Assembly: GCF_003286085.1 (NCBI RefSeq)
Contig: NW_020825374.1
Coordinates: forward strand, 310,001-374,000
Reading direction: 5' to 3'
DNA: 64,000 bases
From: Drosophila persimilis
Taxonomy: Eukaryota; Arthropoda; Insecta; Diptera; Drosophilidae
The translations under genes were made by a program, and so were the position numbers. Shown in pieces: positions 11,123 to 19,912 of this stretch. Numbering within the stretch: position 1 is the first letter of the stretch; the number at the start of each line of letters is the position of its first letter. Below the pieces are notes generated by a model, which was given only the letters and a program-made list of their open reading frames with translations, had not been told where the DNA came from and did not search any database.

Positions 11123-11363
11123 GTTCAAACATGAACATATTATCGTCCATACAATGCCACTTTCGGCCCCTTGCAGAATGTTTAAGCATAAATATATTAT
11201 TGTACACATTCACCCATGTAACAAAACCGATCTCTAAAAAAATCACATAAAGAAGAAAAATTATGACTACACGGGTGTAAACAGAGATCTGTAACCCATT
11301 AATACGACAACAAAACACAAGTGGAGAAAACACTTAACAAATGCGGTCCTAAAATAAAACTAA
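11123..11363 (+). mobile_element. Errantivirus env 3'-region fragment
   Basis: Bases 11153-11305 read in plus orientation match, with visible divergence, the reverse complement of 34978-35125, which lies just downstream of an env-like frame in the tandem units. The match ends at a TGTAACCCATTA motif; the last 58 bp before the LTR at 11364 have no recognised origin. No ORF of its own. Confidence 0.5.
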
Positions 11364-11463
11364 TGTAAGCATGTACTCAAATAGACACCCTCAGTAAAGT
11401 GTATCCTCTGCGTAGGTCTAACGATACCTATAGACTACCAAATTGTACCTCCTACCTCATTGT
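11364..11463 (+). repeat. 197-bp LTR, left part (split by insertion)
   Basis: TGTAAGCATGTACTCAAATAG onwards matches the intact copy at 16595-16791. The sequence continues at 14578 after the inserted gypsy element; 11460-11463 (TTGT) is the target site duplicated at 14574-14577. Confidence 0.8.
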
Positions 11464-11552
11464 TGTAGCAAGGTAATAATTAGTGAGGCATTCAACTAGT
11501 ATTTAAAATAGCATACAGCGCGCATTGGTATTTACCGCACCATCGATACACC
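11464..11552 (+). repeat. 5' LTR remnant of the deleted gypsy element
   Basis: Identical to 14281-14369 and then abruptly different, which marks the replacement by the mini-me repeat. Confidence 0.85.
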
Positions 11553-11582
11553 GCCGATACAACCGCCGCCAGTGAAAAATAG

Positions 11583-12645
11583 CCCGATACTAAGTCAGTA
11601 TGGCTTTCCTCCGGCAGACGCCGCTAATATTAAACGACACGACAAAGAGTGCGTGCGAGAGAGACAGAAAATCAGTCTGAGCGTGATGTCACGCGCTGCG
11701 TAGCCACTGCAAATTGATTTGTTCCTTTTGGCTACAAAAATTATCTGATCTGATCCAGATTCAGCAATCTGATAGATATGGTCGTTATCTATGATTCCCC
11801 GTTTTTAGTTTTCTCGAATCTGCAATATTGTGGATGCAACAGATTTTCGTCCTTTGTGTGGGCGGAAGGGGGTGGGGCGAAATTTTGAGATACACGTTTT
11901 ATAGTGAGATCTAAGAGAAGTGCGGATTCCAAATTTGGTTACTCTAGCGTTAATAGTCTTTGAGATTTGTGAATATCCCCAGATTTGCATCCTTTGCAGG
12001 GGCGGAAGGGGGTGTGGCGAAATTTTGAAACAAACTCGTCTCGGTCTGATATATTAGGAGTGTGGATACCAAATTTGGTTGCTCTAGCTTTTATAGTCTC
12101 TGAGATCTAGGCGCTAATGTTTTACTCTAAGCAAAGCCGCCTATGCTACCTGTGTGTTAGAGAGAGACAGGGCGAGAAAAAATGAAATTGTTTTCTTGAT
12201 GCTGGCTATAATAGTAATACGATCCAATTCAGATTCTGCAGTCTAAAAGATATGGTCATTCTCTACGATTCTGCGTTTTTTGTTTTCTCGTATCTTTAAA
12301 ATTGTGGATGCCACAGATTTTCGCCCTTTGTGGGGGCGGAAGTGGGCGGGGAAAAGTTTTGAAATATTTTTGTAGCAGTGACATATCACAGAAGTCTGGA
12401 TCCAAAACATCGTTGCTCTAGCTCTTATAGTCTTTGAGCATTCGGCGCTGAAGGGGACGGACAGACGGACAGACGGACGGACGGACAGACGGACAGACAG
12501 ACATGGCTCAATCGACTCGGCTATTGATGCTGATCAAGAATATATATACTTTATGGGGTCGGAAACGATTCCTTCTGGACGTTACACACATCCACTTTTA
12601 CCACAAATCTAATATACCCCAATACTCATTTTGAGTATCGGGTAT
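11583..12645 (+). repeat. mini-me-type dispersed repeat, long form
   Basis: Starts CCCGATACTAAGTCAGTATGG and ends with inverted counterpart GAGTATCGGGTATA. It carries a (GACA/GACG)n microsatellite at 12458-12503, the (GTCY)n signature on the other strand, and a TA-rich tract (aatatatatac) near 12538. These two microsatellite seeds are the hallmark of mini-me elements known from dipterans, which are non-autonomous and related by some authors to DINE-1/Helentron repeats. No protein is encoded; short frames across it are spurious. Length 1.06 kb, like the copy at 53271-54311 and longer than the 748-bp copies in the tandem array. Confidence 0.65.
12458..12503. repeat. (GACA/GACG)n microsatellite inside mini-me
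   Basis: About eleven tetranucleotide units alternating GACG, GACA and GGAC registers. Confidence 0.9.
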
Positions 12646-12699
12646 AAAAGCACCGCAAGCGCCTGGGCACAACAACAACCACGGCGAATATCGAGCAGA

Positions 12700-13633
12700 G
12701 GTTGAAATGTTAAAATTGCAAGTCGAGCTGCTGAAGCTGCAGAGCGAGAGGGAGAAGGAAGGGAGAGGAGAGAACACAACACCAGCCGCCAACAATGACG
12801 CTGGCGTCATGTTGCTAAATGCCGCCAAAGACGTGTTGCCAACATATCATGGCAACACTTCTGGAAACAACGATGACGTCACAACTTGGATCGCGCAGTT
12901 TAAGGCCATCGCCAAATTTAAAATTGTAAGTGACATTTGCAAGGAGAAGGAGAGTGAGACGAAAAACGAGTGTGAAATAAAAAATGAGTGTTTAGGAGAA
13001 AATGAGTGTGAAATAAAAAATGAGTGTTTAGGAGAAAATGAGTGTTTAGAAGAAAATGAGTGTGAAATAAAAAATGAGTGTTTAGAAAAAAATGAGTGTG
13101 GAATAGAGAATGAGCGTTTAGGAGAATATGAGTGTGAAGTAAAAGATGAGGGTGGTAAAGAGAACGAGCATGAAGTAGAAAGTGAAGGCAAGGTAGAAAA
13201 TGAGTGTTCTGCAATGGTTGAGTGTCTGGAAGACAGCGATACCTGCGAGAGCGTAAAAGCCAATTTCAACGAACTACCAAGCCAGTATCCAGACAAAGAA
13301 AACGATTGGGAGTTGAAAGTAGGGACAGATTGTAGCCAAGAACTCGCAGGACGACTTAAATACATGTTTAGGACAGCGTATGTAAACGCAGAAAGACCAA
13401 ACTTACCACAAACCAAGTGGGAAATGAAGTTGAATTTCGAACACGAAAAACCGTTTCATTGCCCACCTAGAAGACTGTCGTATAGCGAAAAAGCCCAAGT
13501 ACAGAAAATGATAGACGATTACACAGAAAAAGGTTACATCAGAACCAGTGAGTCAGAATACGTTTCGCCTATAGTACTGATAAAAAAAGAATTCGGGAGA
13601 GTTGAGACGGTGCGTCGATTATCGCACACTTAA
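12700..13633 (+). pseudogene. gag N-terminus fused to RT fingers, with a NECEIKNECLG repeat tract
   Basis: The 308-codon frame 12707-13633 begins with a gag-like start (coiled-coil segment, then TWIAQFKAIAKF), continues as a Glu/Asn/Cys-rich tract with repeated NEC(E/L) units (codons about 85-165), and ends with RT fingers of the gypsy type: KPFHCPPRRLSYSEKAQVQK, GYIRTSESEYVSPIVLIKK. This order is not a natural polyprotein, because capsid, zinc knuckle and protease are missing; a deletion joined gag to pol. Near 13605 a frameshift separates it from the next frame. The repeat tract grew in multiples of three, keeping the frame open. Confidence 0.7.
12950..13140 (+). repeat. Degenerate in-frame minisatellite (GAAAATGAGTGT-based)
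   Basis: About twelve imperfect 12- to 24-nt units of the type AAAAATGAGTGT(TTAGGA or GAAATA) encode NECLG/NECEIK. The units lie in one open frame. Confidence 0.8.
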
Positions 13634-14173
13634 TAAAGGAATGATAAAGGACAATTACCCAACACCTCTTATAGACGACCTACTAGATAAACTGTCAGGG
13701 AAAAGACTTTTCACCAAGTTAGACCTGAAGAATGGATACTTCCACGTATTTATGCATAAAGATTCAGTTAAATACACATCGTTCACGACCCCCATGGGAC
13801 AATACGAATGGTTGAGGATGCCGTTCGGGTTACGAAATGCATCGGCGGTGTTTCAAAGATTCACAAACAAGCAGCAGATTCAAAGCGAAGGGGGCCACAC
13901 GTGTACGTAGACAATGATCTAGTTATGGTGAGAAATTTCGACACTCATATAGGGGTGTCTAAAAAGCTTATCCCGAAGTTCAAAGGACCTTATAAGATAT
14001 CAAAGGTTTTAAAAAATGATAGGTATTTGCTAGAAGATGTAGAGGGGTTTCAACAATCAAGGATCCCGTATAAAGGAGTTTGGGCGGTGGCAAATATGAA
14101 GCCGTGGATTGAAAATGGTAATAATGCAAATGTCACAGGGAATCAAAATGAAGAAAATGATTGTAATACGTAA
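13602..14173 (+). pseudogene. pol: RT palm joined to integrase C-terminus
   Basis: The frame from 13602 reads RRCVDYRTLNKGMIKDNYP, the first catalytic Asp in FTKLDLKNGYFHV, and the YEWLRMPFGLRNASAVFQRF segment. A frameshift near 13870 moves to the 13808-14173 frame, which reads HVYVDNDLVMVRNF: the YVDD box has an extra Asn codon. A few residues on, the sequence jumps to an integrase C-terminal segment (KFKGPYKISKVLKNDRYLLED, WAVANMKPWI), so most of RT, RNase H and IN is deleted. The lineage is judged mdg3/micropia-like from this C-terminus, with moderate certainty. Confidence 0.75.
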
Positions 14174-14280
14174 ACTGAGAATGTTAAGAGTAAACCACAC
14201 CCAACTGTAATAAATCAACCTATCTAGAAACTAACTTAAATGTAAGGAGTTCAGGAGCACTCCGGTCAGGATGGCCGAAT

Positions 14281-14573
14281 TGTAGCAAGGTAATAATTAG
14301 TGAGGCATTCAACTAGTATTTAAAATAGCATACAGCGCGCATTGGTATTTACCGCACCATCGATACACTCGGCGGGAAATACCAATAGTGAGATATCGGA
14401 TAAGAAACATCGATAATAGAGTAAGTGCACTTTGTAAATGGCGATTGTGAGAGACGGACGCGCAGCTAATAAAAAAGAGTTATATCAAATCGCCGGGCTT
14501 GTATTTTTATACCTAGACAGTTCACTCACGCACCGATATTGGTCACTACAATTCCCGGGTTAGACGGCCTACA
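14281..14573 (+). repeat. 3' LTR of the deleted gypsy element (293 bp)
   Basis: Begins TGTAGCAAGG, ends CGGCCTACA; short inverted repeat TGTAG/CTACA. The TSD TTGT follows at 14574-14577. Confidence 0.85.
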
Positions 14574-14577
14574 TTGT

Positions 14578-14674
14578 CAAATCACATATAAGGCTCTGAT
14601 TTTAAGAATAAAATTTAGTTTGAATTTACAACTCAAGTCGCAAATGTCTAGACTTTTCTTTTAAGGTCTTAACA
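14578..14674 (+). repeat. 197-bp LTR, right part
   Basis: Continues the LTR begun at 11364: TATA-like CATATAAGG, then AATAAAA polyadenylation signal, ending GGTCTTAACA. Nearly identical to 16698-16791. Confidence 0.8.
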
Positions 14675-15250
14675 CGTGGTCAAAGGAATTTGACGACCCC
14701 TATAACAAATACTCTCTATACCTCGCTTGTTCGTCCGATCTTAGAATACGGCTCCTGTGTATGGTGCCCTCAGTACAAAGTACACCAGGACCGTATAGAA
14801 TCAGTACAGAAACACTTTTTACTCTTTGCTCTGCGGGGCCTTAACTGAGATGAAGGTGTGAAACTTCCATCTTACTCTAGTAGACTGCTATTAGTAAACC
14901 TCCCATTCTTAGTTAACCGTAGAAAAATGCTTGGTGTGATTTTTATGCACAACTTGATCAGGGGTGACATAGACAGCTACTAGAAATTGTATACCGTTGT
15001 TCCTTCCACTTTTTAGATCGAATTATTCCTTGCATGAACCGTTTAGGGTCTTATGGTCGGATTATAATTCCCTCTACCATATCATATCCACCAATAATTC
15101 TCTTCCTCTTATTAAATTACTAATCCTTACACACCTTTCTAGTAATTAGTAATTGTAGTGGTATTTTTATTTTTATGTTCATTTTGAATGCATGTCTAGT
15201 TCTCTTGGAAACTTTCGTGCTAATCTTCCTCGAATATTAGTCTAACAGCT
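14675..15250 (+). pseudogene. CR1 copy B ORF2 C-terminus and 3' UTR
   Basis: The plus strand resumes the LINE exactly where it broke at 11,122: the TGGTCAAAGGAATTTGACGAC segment corresponds to WSKEFD in copies A and C. It continues through the conserved C-terminal block (LVRPILEYGSCVW, HQDRIESVQ, FALRGL, RRKMLGVIFMHNLIRGDI) in several phases with stops. The last recognisable codons are near 15,140. The 3' UTR border with the Transib element lies somewhere between 15,150 and 15,290 and cannot be fixed. Confidence 0.75.
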
Positions 15251-15408
15251 ATCTTTCCTGCATGCTCGCGTAACAGCGTTCTGCTGGTGTCACACGGGCC
15301 ACTTGACGGTGCAGTAATTGCATCGCCTCTTGAAATATGCAGTTATTGCATTTCAACGTCCACAAATACAAAACTTTTCCAAAGGTCAACTTCCACTGCT
15401 ATTTTAAA

Positions 15409-15681
15409 CTAGTATATATAATTAAACGTCATATACACCTTTGACCAAAAAGCTACAAGTCTATAAATTGATAGTTCAGAATAAATTTTAGCTACGCTTA
15501 GATTTTTTACTTTTTGCACAAATTTTTGCCAGCTTAACAAAAACGACGCCAAGACTTGTTTATAACAGCTCTTGCAGCATATGTTCGGTTTGACGCTTCC
15601 CAGCTTCACGAAATATGAGAGAAAACCAAAATGGCAATTACTTTCATACTCAGTGAGGTATTGGGAATCGATGCCACACAA
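15409..15681 (-). pseudogene. Transib-like transposase, N-terminal segment
   Basis: A 90-codon frame close to the right terminus on the minus strand begins MCGIDSQYL and contains a C-x2-C pair (CCKSCYKQV) preceded by isolated Cys residues, perhaps part of a zinc-binding N-terminal domain. It lies about 60 bp inside the CACAGTG terminus, in the orientation expected for the transposase start. I do not recognise a named domain. Its assignment to the transposase depends on its position and strand. Confidence 0.45.
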
Positions 15682-15705
15682 AAGTTTAAAAAGACTCTGC
15701 CATGA

Positions 15706-15750
15706 AATTTTTAATTAAATGGAGCTAGATTGGCCATTTCGCCCACTGTG
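15706..15750 (-). repeat. Right terminal inverted repeat, RSS-like heptamer
   Basis: On the minus strand CACAGTG (15750-15744) is followed by a 23-base stretch ending CTAGCTCC and then an A/T-rich block (ATTTAATTAAAAATT). The next plus-strand bases, CGCTC (15751-15755), are where a 5-bp target duplication would lie. Confidence 0.7.
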
Positions 15751-16594
15751 CGCTCTTAACAATTGGTGTATTATTAACACTCTTCCTCTAAACATTTCCA
15801 AATGTAACGTCATGACCTTCCATCGCAACAATCTTTCCTCAACCTTTTTGACTTCACAATCAATAACTTTCCTTGGAACGCCTGTACAAAGTTAATGACT
15901 TAGGCTTTATCTTCGTACCTAACTTATGTTTTAATTCTCCTATATCCGCTATTTCGGCTAAAGCCAAAGGAGTCCTTGGCTTTATCAAAAAATGGTCGAT
16001 GGAATTTTCTGACCCCTATACCACTAAACTACTCTACGTGTCTCTTGTACGGCCTATCTTTGAATATGTTTCCTGTATCTGGTCTCCCCATTACCAAAAA
16101 TATCAAGATATGCTTGAGTCCGTTCAAAAGCAATTCCTTATCTTTGCCCTGCGCGTACTTAATTGGGACCCCTCTCGTCGTGTTCCTCCTTATGAGAGTC
16201 GGCTGCGTCTTATTAACTTGCACTCGCTTGAAAGCCGTAAAACTTGTCATTCTCTTTCTCCACAAACTTCTCCTAGACGAGGTTGAATCCTCGGCCCTCA
16301 TTAGCCTTATCAGCTTTGCTGTCCCATCCCGCCAGACTAGGCATTAATTTCCTCTCCATCTTCCTCTCTGTCCTTCAAACTACTCTGACCATGAATCTTT
16401 CCGTAGCCTTTGCCGCGACTACAATAAATTTTCCCATCTTTTTTTCTTTGATACTTGCGCTTCTAAAGTAAAATCTTCTTTCATGAGTAATTTAAGTTAA
16501 CTTTCTTCTGCCTTGTATTGTGATAATTTTATAATTTGTACATTCCTATTTTTACACTGTTTAACTGTACATAGTTTAACTCTAACATCTAAAA
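15751..16594 (+). pseudogene. CR1 copy A, RT C-terminal half and 3' UTR
   Basis: Resumes copy A after the Transib insertion: ALNNWCIINTLPLNISKCN and VMTFHRN (15755-15835), then in the frame 15873-16286 VNDLGFIFVPNL, GVLGFIKKWSMEFSDPY, LVRPIFEYVSCIWSPHY, LESVQKQFLIFALRVLNWDP. About 26 codons that include the YADD box are missing between 7796 and 15751. Frameshifts occur near 15860 and 16190. The 3' UTR runs to the solo LTR at 16595. Confidence 0.8.
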
Positions 16595-16791
16595 TGTAAG
16601 CATGCACTCAAATAGACACCCGCAGTAAAATATATCCTTTGCATAGGTCTAACGATAATTATAGAATACAAAAGTGTACCTCCTACCTCTTTGTCAAATC
16701 ACATATAAGGCTCTGATTTTAAGAATAAAATTTAGTTTGAAATTACAACTCAACTCGGAAATGTCTAGACTTTTCTTTTAAGGTCTTAACA
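16595..16791 (+). repeat. Solo LTR, 197 bp
   Basis: TG...CA ends (TGTAAGCATG ... GGTCTTAACA), an internal CATATAAGG TATA-like box and an AATAAAA signal make this a compact LTR. The same sequence, split by an insertion, is at 11364-11463 plus 14578-14674. No internal retroelement region adjoins either copy. No clear target duplication: left flank CTAAAA, right flank AAAGAC. Element family unknown. Confidence 0.7.
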
Positions 16792-17840
16792 AAAGACGAG
16801 TACGTTGTTTGGAAAAAGTAGCGAAAAAATTTGTAATACCAACAGCAAAAGCTTCTGTTTTGTTCTGGTAATGAAGGGCAATGAAGGGAAAAGCGTTTGA
16901 ATTACGCTTATAGTTAATGAACGAAAATAGTTTTGTATGATCACTACGAAAGTAACTAATACATTGTAAAAGGTATTGATTATAACACAGACACTGGCAA
17001 GGAACTAAGAACGAGTGCAGGAGTCTGTCTTGTGGAACTTTTTATAGAGCCTGGATTTATTGTTTTTTAAGTAAGATAAATACTTGGAGAGCCAGGGACT
17101 CTTGGACGATACAGGTACAGTGATTTCTGGAACAAATGTATTTAGTGCGGAATAAATAGAGCTATAAAACGAGTTGATAGTTGCGTTCGGTAATGAATAA
17201 CCAAATGACCAATCAACAAGCGAGAGATGTAGATTTAAATCAATAAGGTTAGTTTTTCGAAAACACTTTATGCGGCAAGCAGCCATGGAGCTGTCAGTAC
17301 CACCAGATCGAGTACACTCAAGGGATATCGACAGAGTTGGATGGTAAGGATTTTCAGGATATGATGTTGGGCTTGCTCTGGATACCGTTGCTAGAGAACC
17401 ATCATTAACAAACTTGAGGTCAAGAAGTCTGTCCCTAATGTTTTTAACTGCATTAATTTGGACAAGGGAAATATCTGTTAGGCCATTGATAAAGACATTG
17501 TGGCAATTGGGAAACAACAGGTTAGCGCCATCGCAAGGCAGCCAAGACAGAACTGGGAGGTTAAAGCTATAATTTGTTCATTGCAACCTGATGCTGATAA
17601 GAATGTATTAATAGCAGAGAGGTGGCTTAAGTAAACCTCAGCATCAGACCTGGGAGGAATGTAGGAATGCAGGTTAAATAGAAAAATGCTGACATAATAC
17701 GAACTTTGACTGCAAAAACCTGCCAAAACCTCTGAACTAAGAATGAATGAAATAATAACGTGGGATGACAAACACTGGACGACACTATCCGATAAAAGAG
17801 TGCTTAGCTTACTACTTATGTCTCTTACATTCTGATAGGT
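16792..17840 (-). pseudogene. CR1 copy F ORF2: endonuclease and EN-RT linker
   Basis: Endonuclease pieces (17771-17478) include a YIPPRSD segment equivalent to YIPPSSD of copies B and D. The 170-codon frame 17517-17005 reads the linker: SPTSYPENPYHPTLSISLE, CRIKCFRKTN, LSLVDWSFGY, SKSPWLSKYLSYLKNNKS, RLYKKF. Beyond a stop, other phases to 16792 still match the segment that ends FFQTTYS in copy C. There is no RT core in this copy. This subfamily is clearly diverged from B, C and D. Confidence 0.75.
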
Positions 17841-17934
17841 TACTACAAGAGAATATGTAAGTTTTTGAAAGGTTGGTATAGAACGCGAAGATTAAGATGG
17901 CACATTCGGCTGATTCTGAGTAAGTAATGGGGGG

Positions 17935-18720
17935 CCTATTCTTCTTATTAGCCTTGAACTCCTTCAGTACAAATGCTTTGACTAAAACTTGGCAGAAAAA
18001 CTATTGTCGAATTGAGTTTGGAAGACGCTTATCTTAAATGAAGCTATCTCCCTGGCATAATAGAAAATAAACTTCTTAACCATTAAAACGACGGATTTTA
18101 TTTTGCTTTGTGTGTAAAAGCAGTTACATCATTAGATCTGAGGTCAGGCGCCAGCCGTGAGACAAAAACTTATCGTTTTGGTGGGATTTCCACCAGTGGC
18201 TTAGGCACTACAGGCCTAGTACCTGTGGTGCCAATATCCGGAGGTCCGGAACGTCTATTCACTGGTGGGATCGGAATGGACGGTACAGCTTGTGACTTTG
18301 CGGACACCATGGACACGGCAGACGTACTTGGCTGCAAGTTCTCGGAAGCGATGAGTTCGGCTACCGAATCTGCATCGCCAGCAGCTGTCGTTGCCCTTGG
18401 AGTGCCAAACGAGATCAACTGCTGCACATTTGGAGTGGTCGGAGTCAATTTATCGGTCGCGAACGGCCGATAGTGAGTGACGGCTGGCACTTGCAGATCC
18501 CGCGGAGTGACCCTTTTACAGCAGTTGCAGACTGCCAAATTGAGACTCCATGGCTAGGAGCCGTAAAAGCCAACGGTCGGCTCCTTAAAGCCGTTCCGCG
18601 ACTGCCTCATACTCAGGGGATACTCGGCTAATCATGGGTGTTCTCTTTCCTACAAATTTTTTTGGCACAGATCACAGAGAACGCCATAGTGAGAAAAATA
18701 ACAACAAATATAAAATAAAA
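17935..18720 (-). pseudogene. CR1 copy F ORF1
   Basis: The minus frame 18538-18170 (122 codons) gives a Cys pair (CNCCKR), then a Pro/Ser/Thr-rich low-complexity stretch, a common make-up for the linker of CR1 ORF1. Its nucleotide sequence is related to 31,690-31,740 of copy E (CTTGCAGATCCCGCGGAGTGA shared). Right of it (18540-18720) lies a damaged counterpart of the PHD-finger part found intact in copy E. Left of it, codons near 18,060-17,935 match the ORF1 end of copy B. Stops prevent a full-length protein. Confidence 0.55.
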
Positions 18721-18960
18721 TTTCGAAACAAATAGATATCAGACCAGAGTGCCAGACAAATTCTAATAGTGGATTCGGTGAGAATTGAGGGAGTATAGCA
18801 GTTGCATCAGCAGCTAATGAGGGAGAGCGCTACTAAACAGAAAGTTTCGAGAGCGAGAGAAGAAGAAGAGTTATTTGACCTTCGGTAATAGGAAGACAGT
18901 GATACACCATAAAAGCTACAAGATGAGAGAGTAAAGCATTGTAATGCGTACTTACCAGCA

Positions 18961-19185
18961 ACAATACAAATACAATTAGCCGGCGCATAAAATGACTAAA
19001 ATAATGGAGCCAAGAGCAACCTTTTATCAGTTTGGTGAGCCCGCCCATTTTTCTTTGACTCAGGTGCCGATTATTCATTATGGAAAGAAAAGCTGTCTGA
19101 AAAATTCGCGGGGAAGAGAATCAACAATAAGGTAGTTTTAAGAGGCGTTGGGTCAAAATTTGTTTGTTTGTTTTGTATATGGCTC
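18961..19185. other. Unassigned spacer
   Basis: About 225 bp between the CR1 5' end and LOA debris. Nothing recognisable. Confidence 0.5.
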
Positions 19186-19352
19186 TGCGAAAACTTCCGC
19201 CTGAAATATGCTGCATCGGTCCGGTAGCTTATACGACAGCCTTATCTCAGGGTCTGTGCATAATAAGCCCGCTCCTATTCCTCCGTCTATCTTGGAGCCG
19301 TCCGTATATATGTTGATGTGCTTATCTTGGTCCGTTCCCTTATTCCAGTTTT
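19186..19352 (-). pseudogene. LOA-clade LINE fragment (RNase H start)
   Basis: Bases 19186-19300 are nearly identical to 20548-20650 (shared CGCCTGAAATATGCTGCATC) and related to 54,500-54,600. On the minus strand they read the start of a LINE RNase H domain (DGSK and IFQAEVFA type motifs). A separate small copy, out of order with the larger fragment at 19,913. Confidence 0.6.
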
Positions 19353-19912
19353 TCGTGCTAAAGATACTAATAAAAATGAATCAGATAGTAAATCCTGGAC
19401 AACCAAGTGCCAACGTGCAAGGTCACAAGCTATGTACGAAATACAGAACAAATGAGCCAAAATCGCGTTCGGCAGCAACAACAGAAACAAGACGAACGTC
19501 GACTGTCGTCACTCAGAAACAACGCGTACTTCTCTATACGTGCACCCGAGGTAACTGTGCCAAAAACATCTGCAGAACTACAAGCAACCGCGGAGGGAGC
19601 ACGCACTCTTTCCCCTGTGATATTATGCTCAAGCAGCACAATGCAAAGTGAGTCGTGAGTACCCATTGCCCGTCCCCCGACCCTTCCTGTCTTATTACAA
19701 TGTCCTCGCTTACAACTGTGTCATCGACTTTAACAACGACAACAACAATAACGGCAATTTCTCAACGCCCGGTGTTGTCACCTCATTGCGACATGCTCCC
19801 CCTCTCCCAACCAAAAAGTACACAAAACGCTAACGGAACGCTAATACAGACTGGACCCGATCGATATCGGCAAATAAAAAGAAAATTGAGCGCTCAAGCA
19901 ACTCAACAAAAT
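19353..19912 (+). pseudogene. Unclassified ORF1/gag-like remnant
   Basis: Plus-strand frames at 19353-19658 and 19655-19924 give a Gln/Thr/Ser-rich protein without cysteines in a knuckle pattern; the C-terminal part (DRYRQIKRKLSAQ) recalls the basic start of retroelement ORF1/gag proteins. A CAA/AAC-rich stretch at 19733-19765 is a microsatellite. I do not recognise the family. It ends directly at the (GGTTA)n tail of the LOA fragment. Confidence 0.3.

Larger units (their letters stand above)
11464..14573 (+). mobile_element. Internally deleted Ty3/gypsy element (mdg3/micropia-like)
   Basis: The LTR begins TGTAGCAAGG and ends GGCCTACA. The 3' LTR (14281-14573) is complete; the 5' LTR keeps only its first 89 bp, then a mini-me-type repeat (11583-12645) replaces the rest and the leader. 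Four-base duplications TTGT flank the element. The interior keeps a gag-like start, an RT finger/palm part and the integrase C-terminus; protease, RNase H and the integrase core are gone. The first 89 bp of the two LTRs are identical. Confidence 0.8.
7797..15750 (-). mobile_element. Transib-like (RAG1-related) DNA transposon, interrupted and degenerate
   Basis: The two ends are an inverted repeat. Inward from the right end (minus strand) it starts CACAGTG, then GGCGAAATGGCCAATCTAG; inward from the left end the plus strand reads CGAAACGGCCAATCTAG at 7797-7813. CACAGTG is the heptamer of V(D)J recombination signals and fits Transib termini. Minus-strand frames near both ends (15681-15409, 8580-8018) read a protein whose 8215-8018 part resembles the pre-catalytic region of RAG1 and Transib transposases. 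It sits inside CR1 copy A and is itself opened by CR1 copy B. The catalytic DDE part is not found. Superfamily assignment is by motif and TIR, not by search. Confidence 0.62.
16792..18960 (-). mobile_element. CR1/Jockey-group LINE copy F, 5' two-fifths
   Basis: A minus-strand LINE cut at its RT by the solo LTR at 16,791. From right to left: 5' UTR (18960-18720, similar to 32,290-32,060), damaged PHD region, ORF1 (18540-17940), ORF2 endonuclease (17830-17478) and linker (17517-16792). Confidence 0.75.

Noticed and set aside
12847..13416. 189-codon minus-strand frame, very Ser/Phe/His-rich
   Set aside because: It is the antisense of the in-frame NEC repeat tract; its composition is a by-product of that minisatellite.
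18108..18473. 121-codon plus-strand Gly/Ser/Thr-rich frame
   Set aside because: Antisense to CR1 ORF1 of copy F, whose orientation is fixed by the neighbouring endonuclease.
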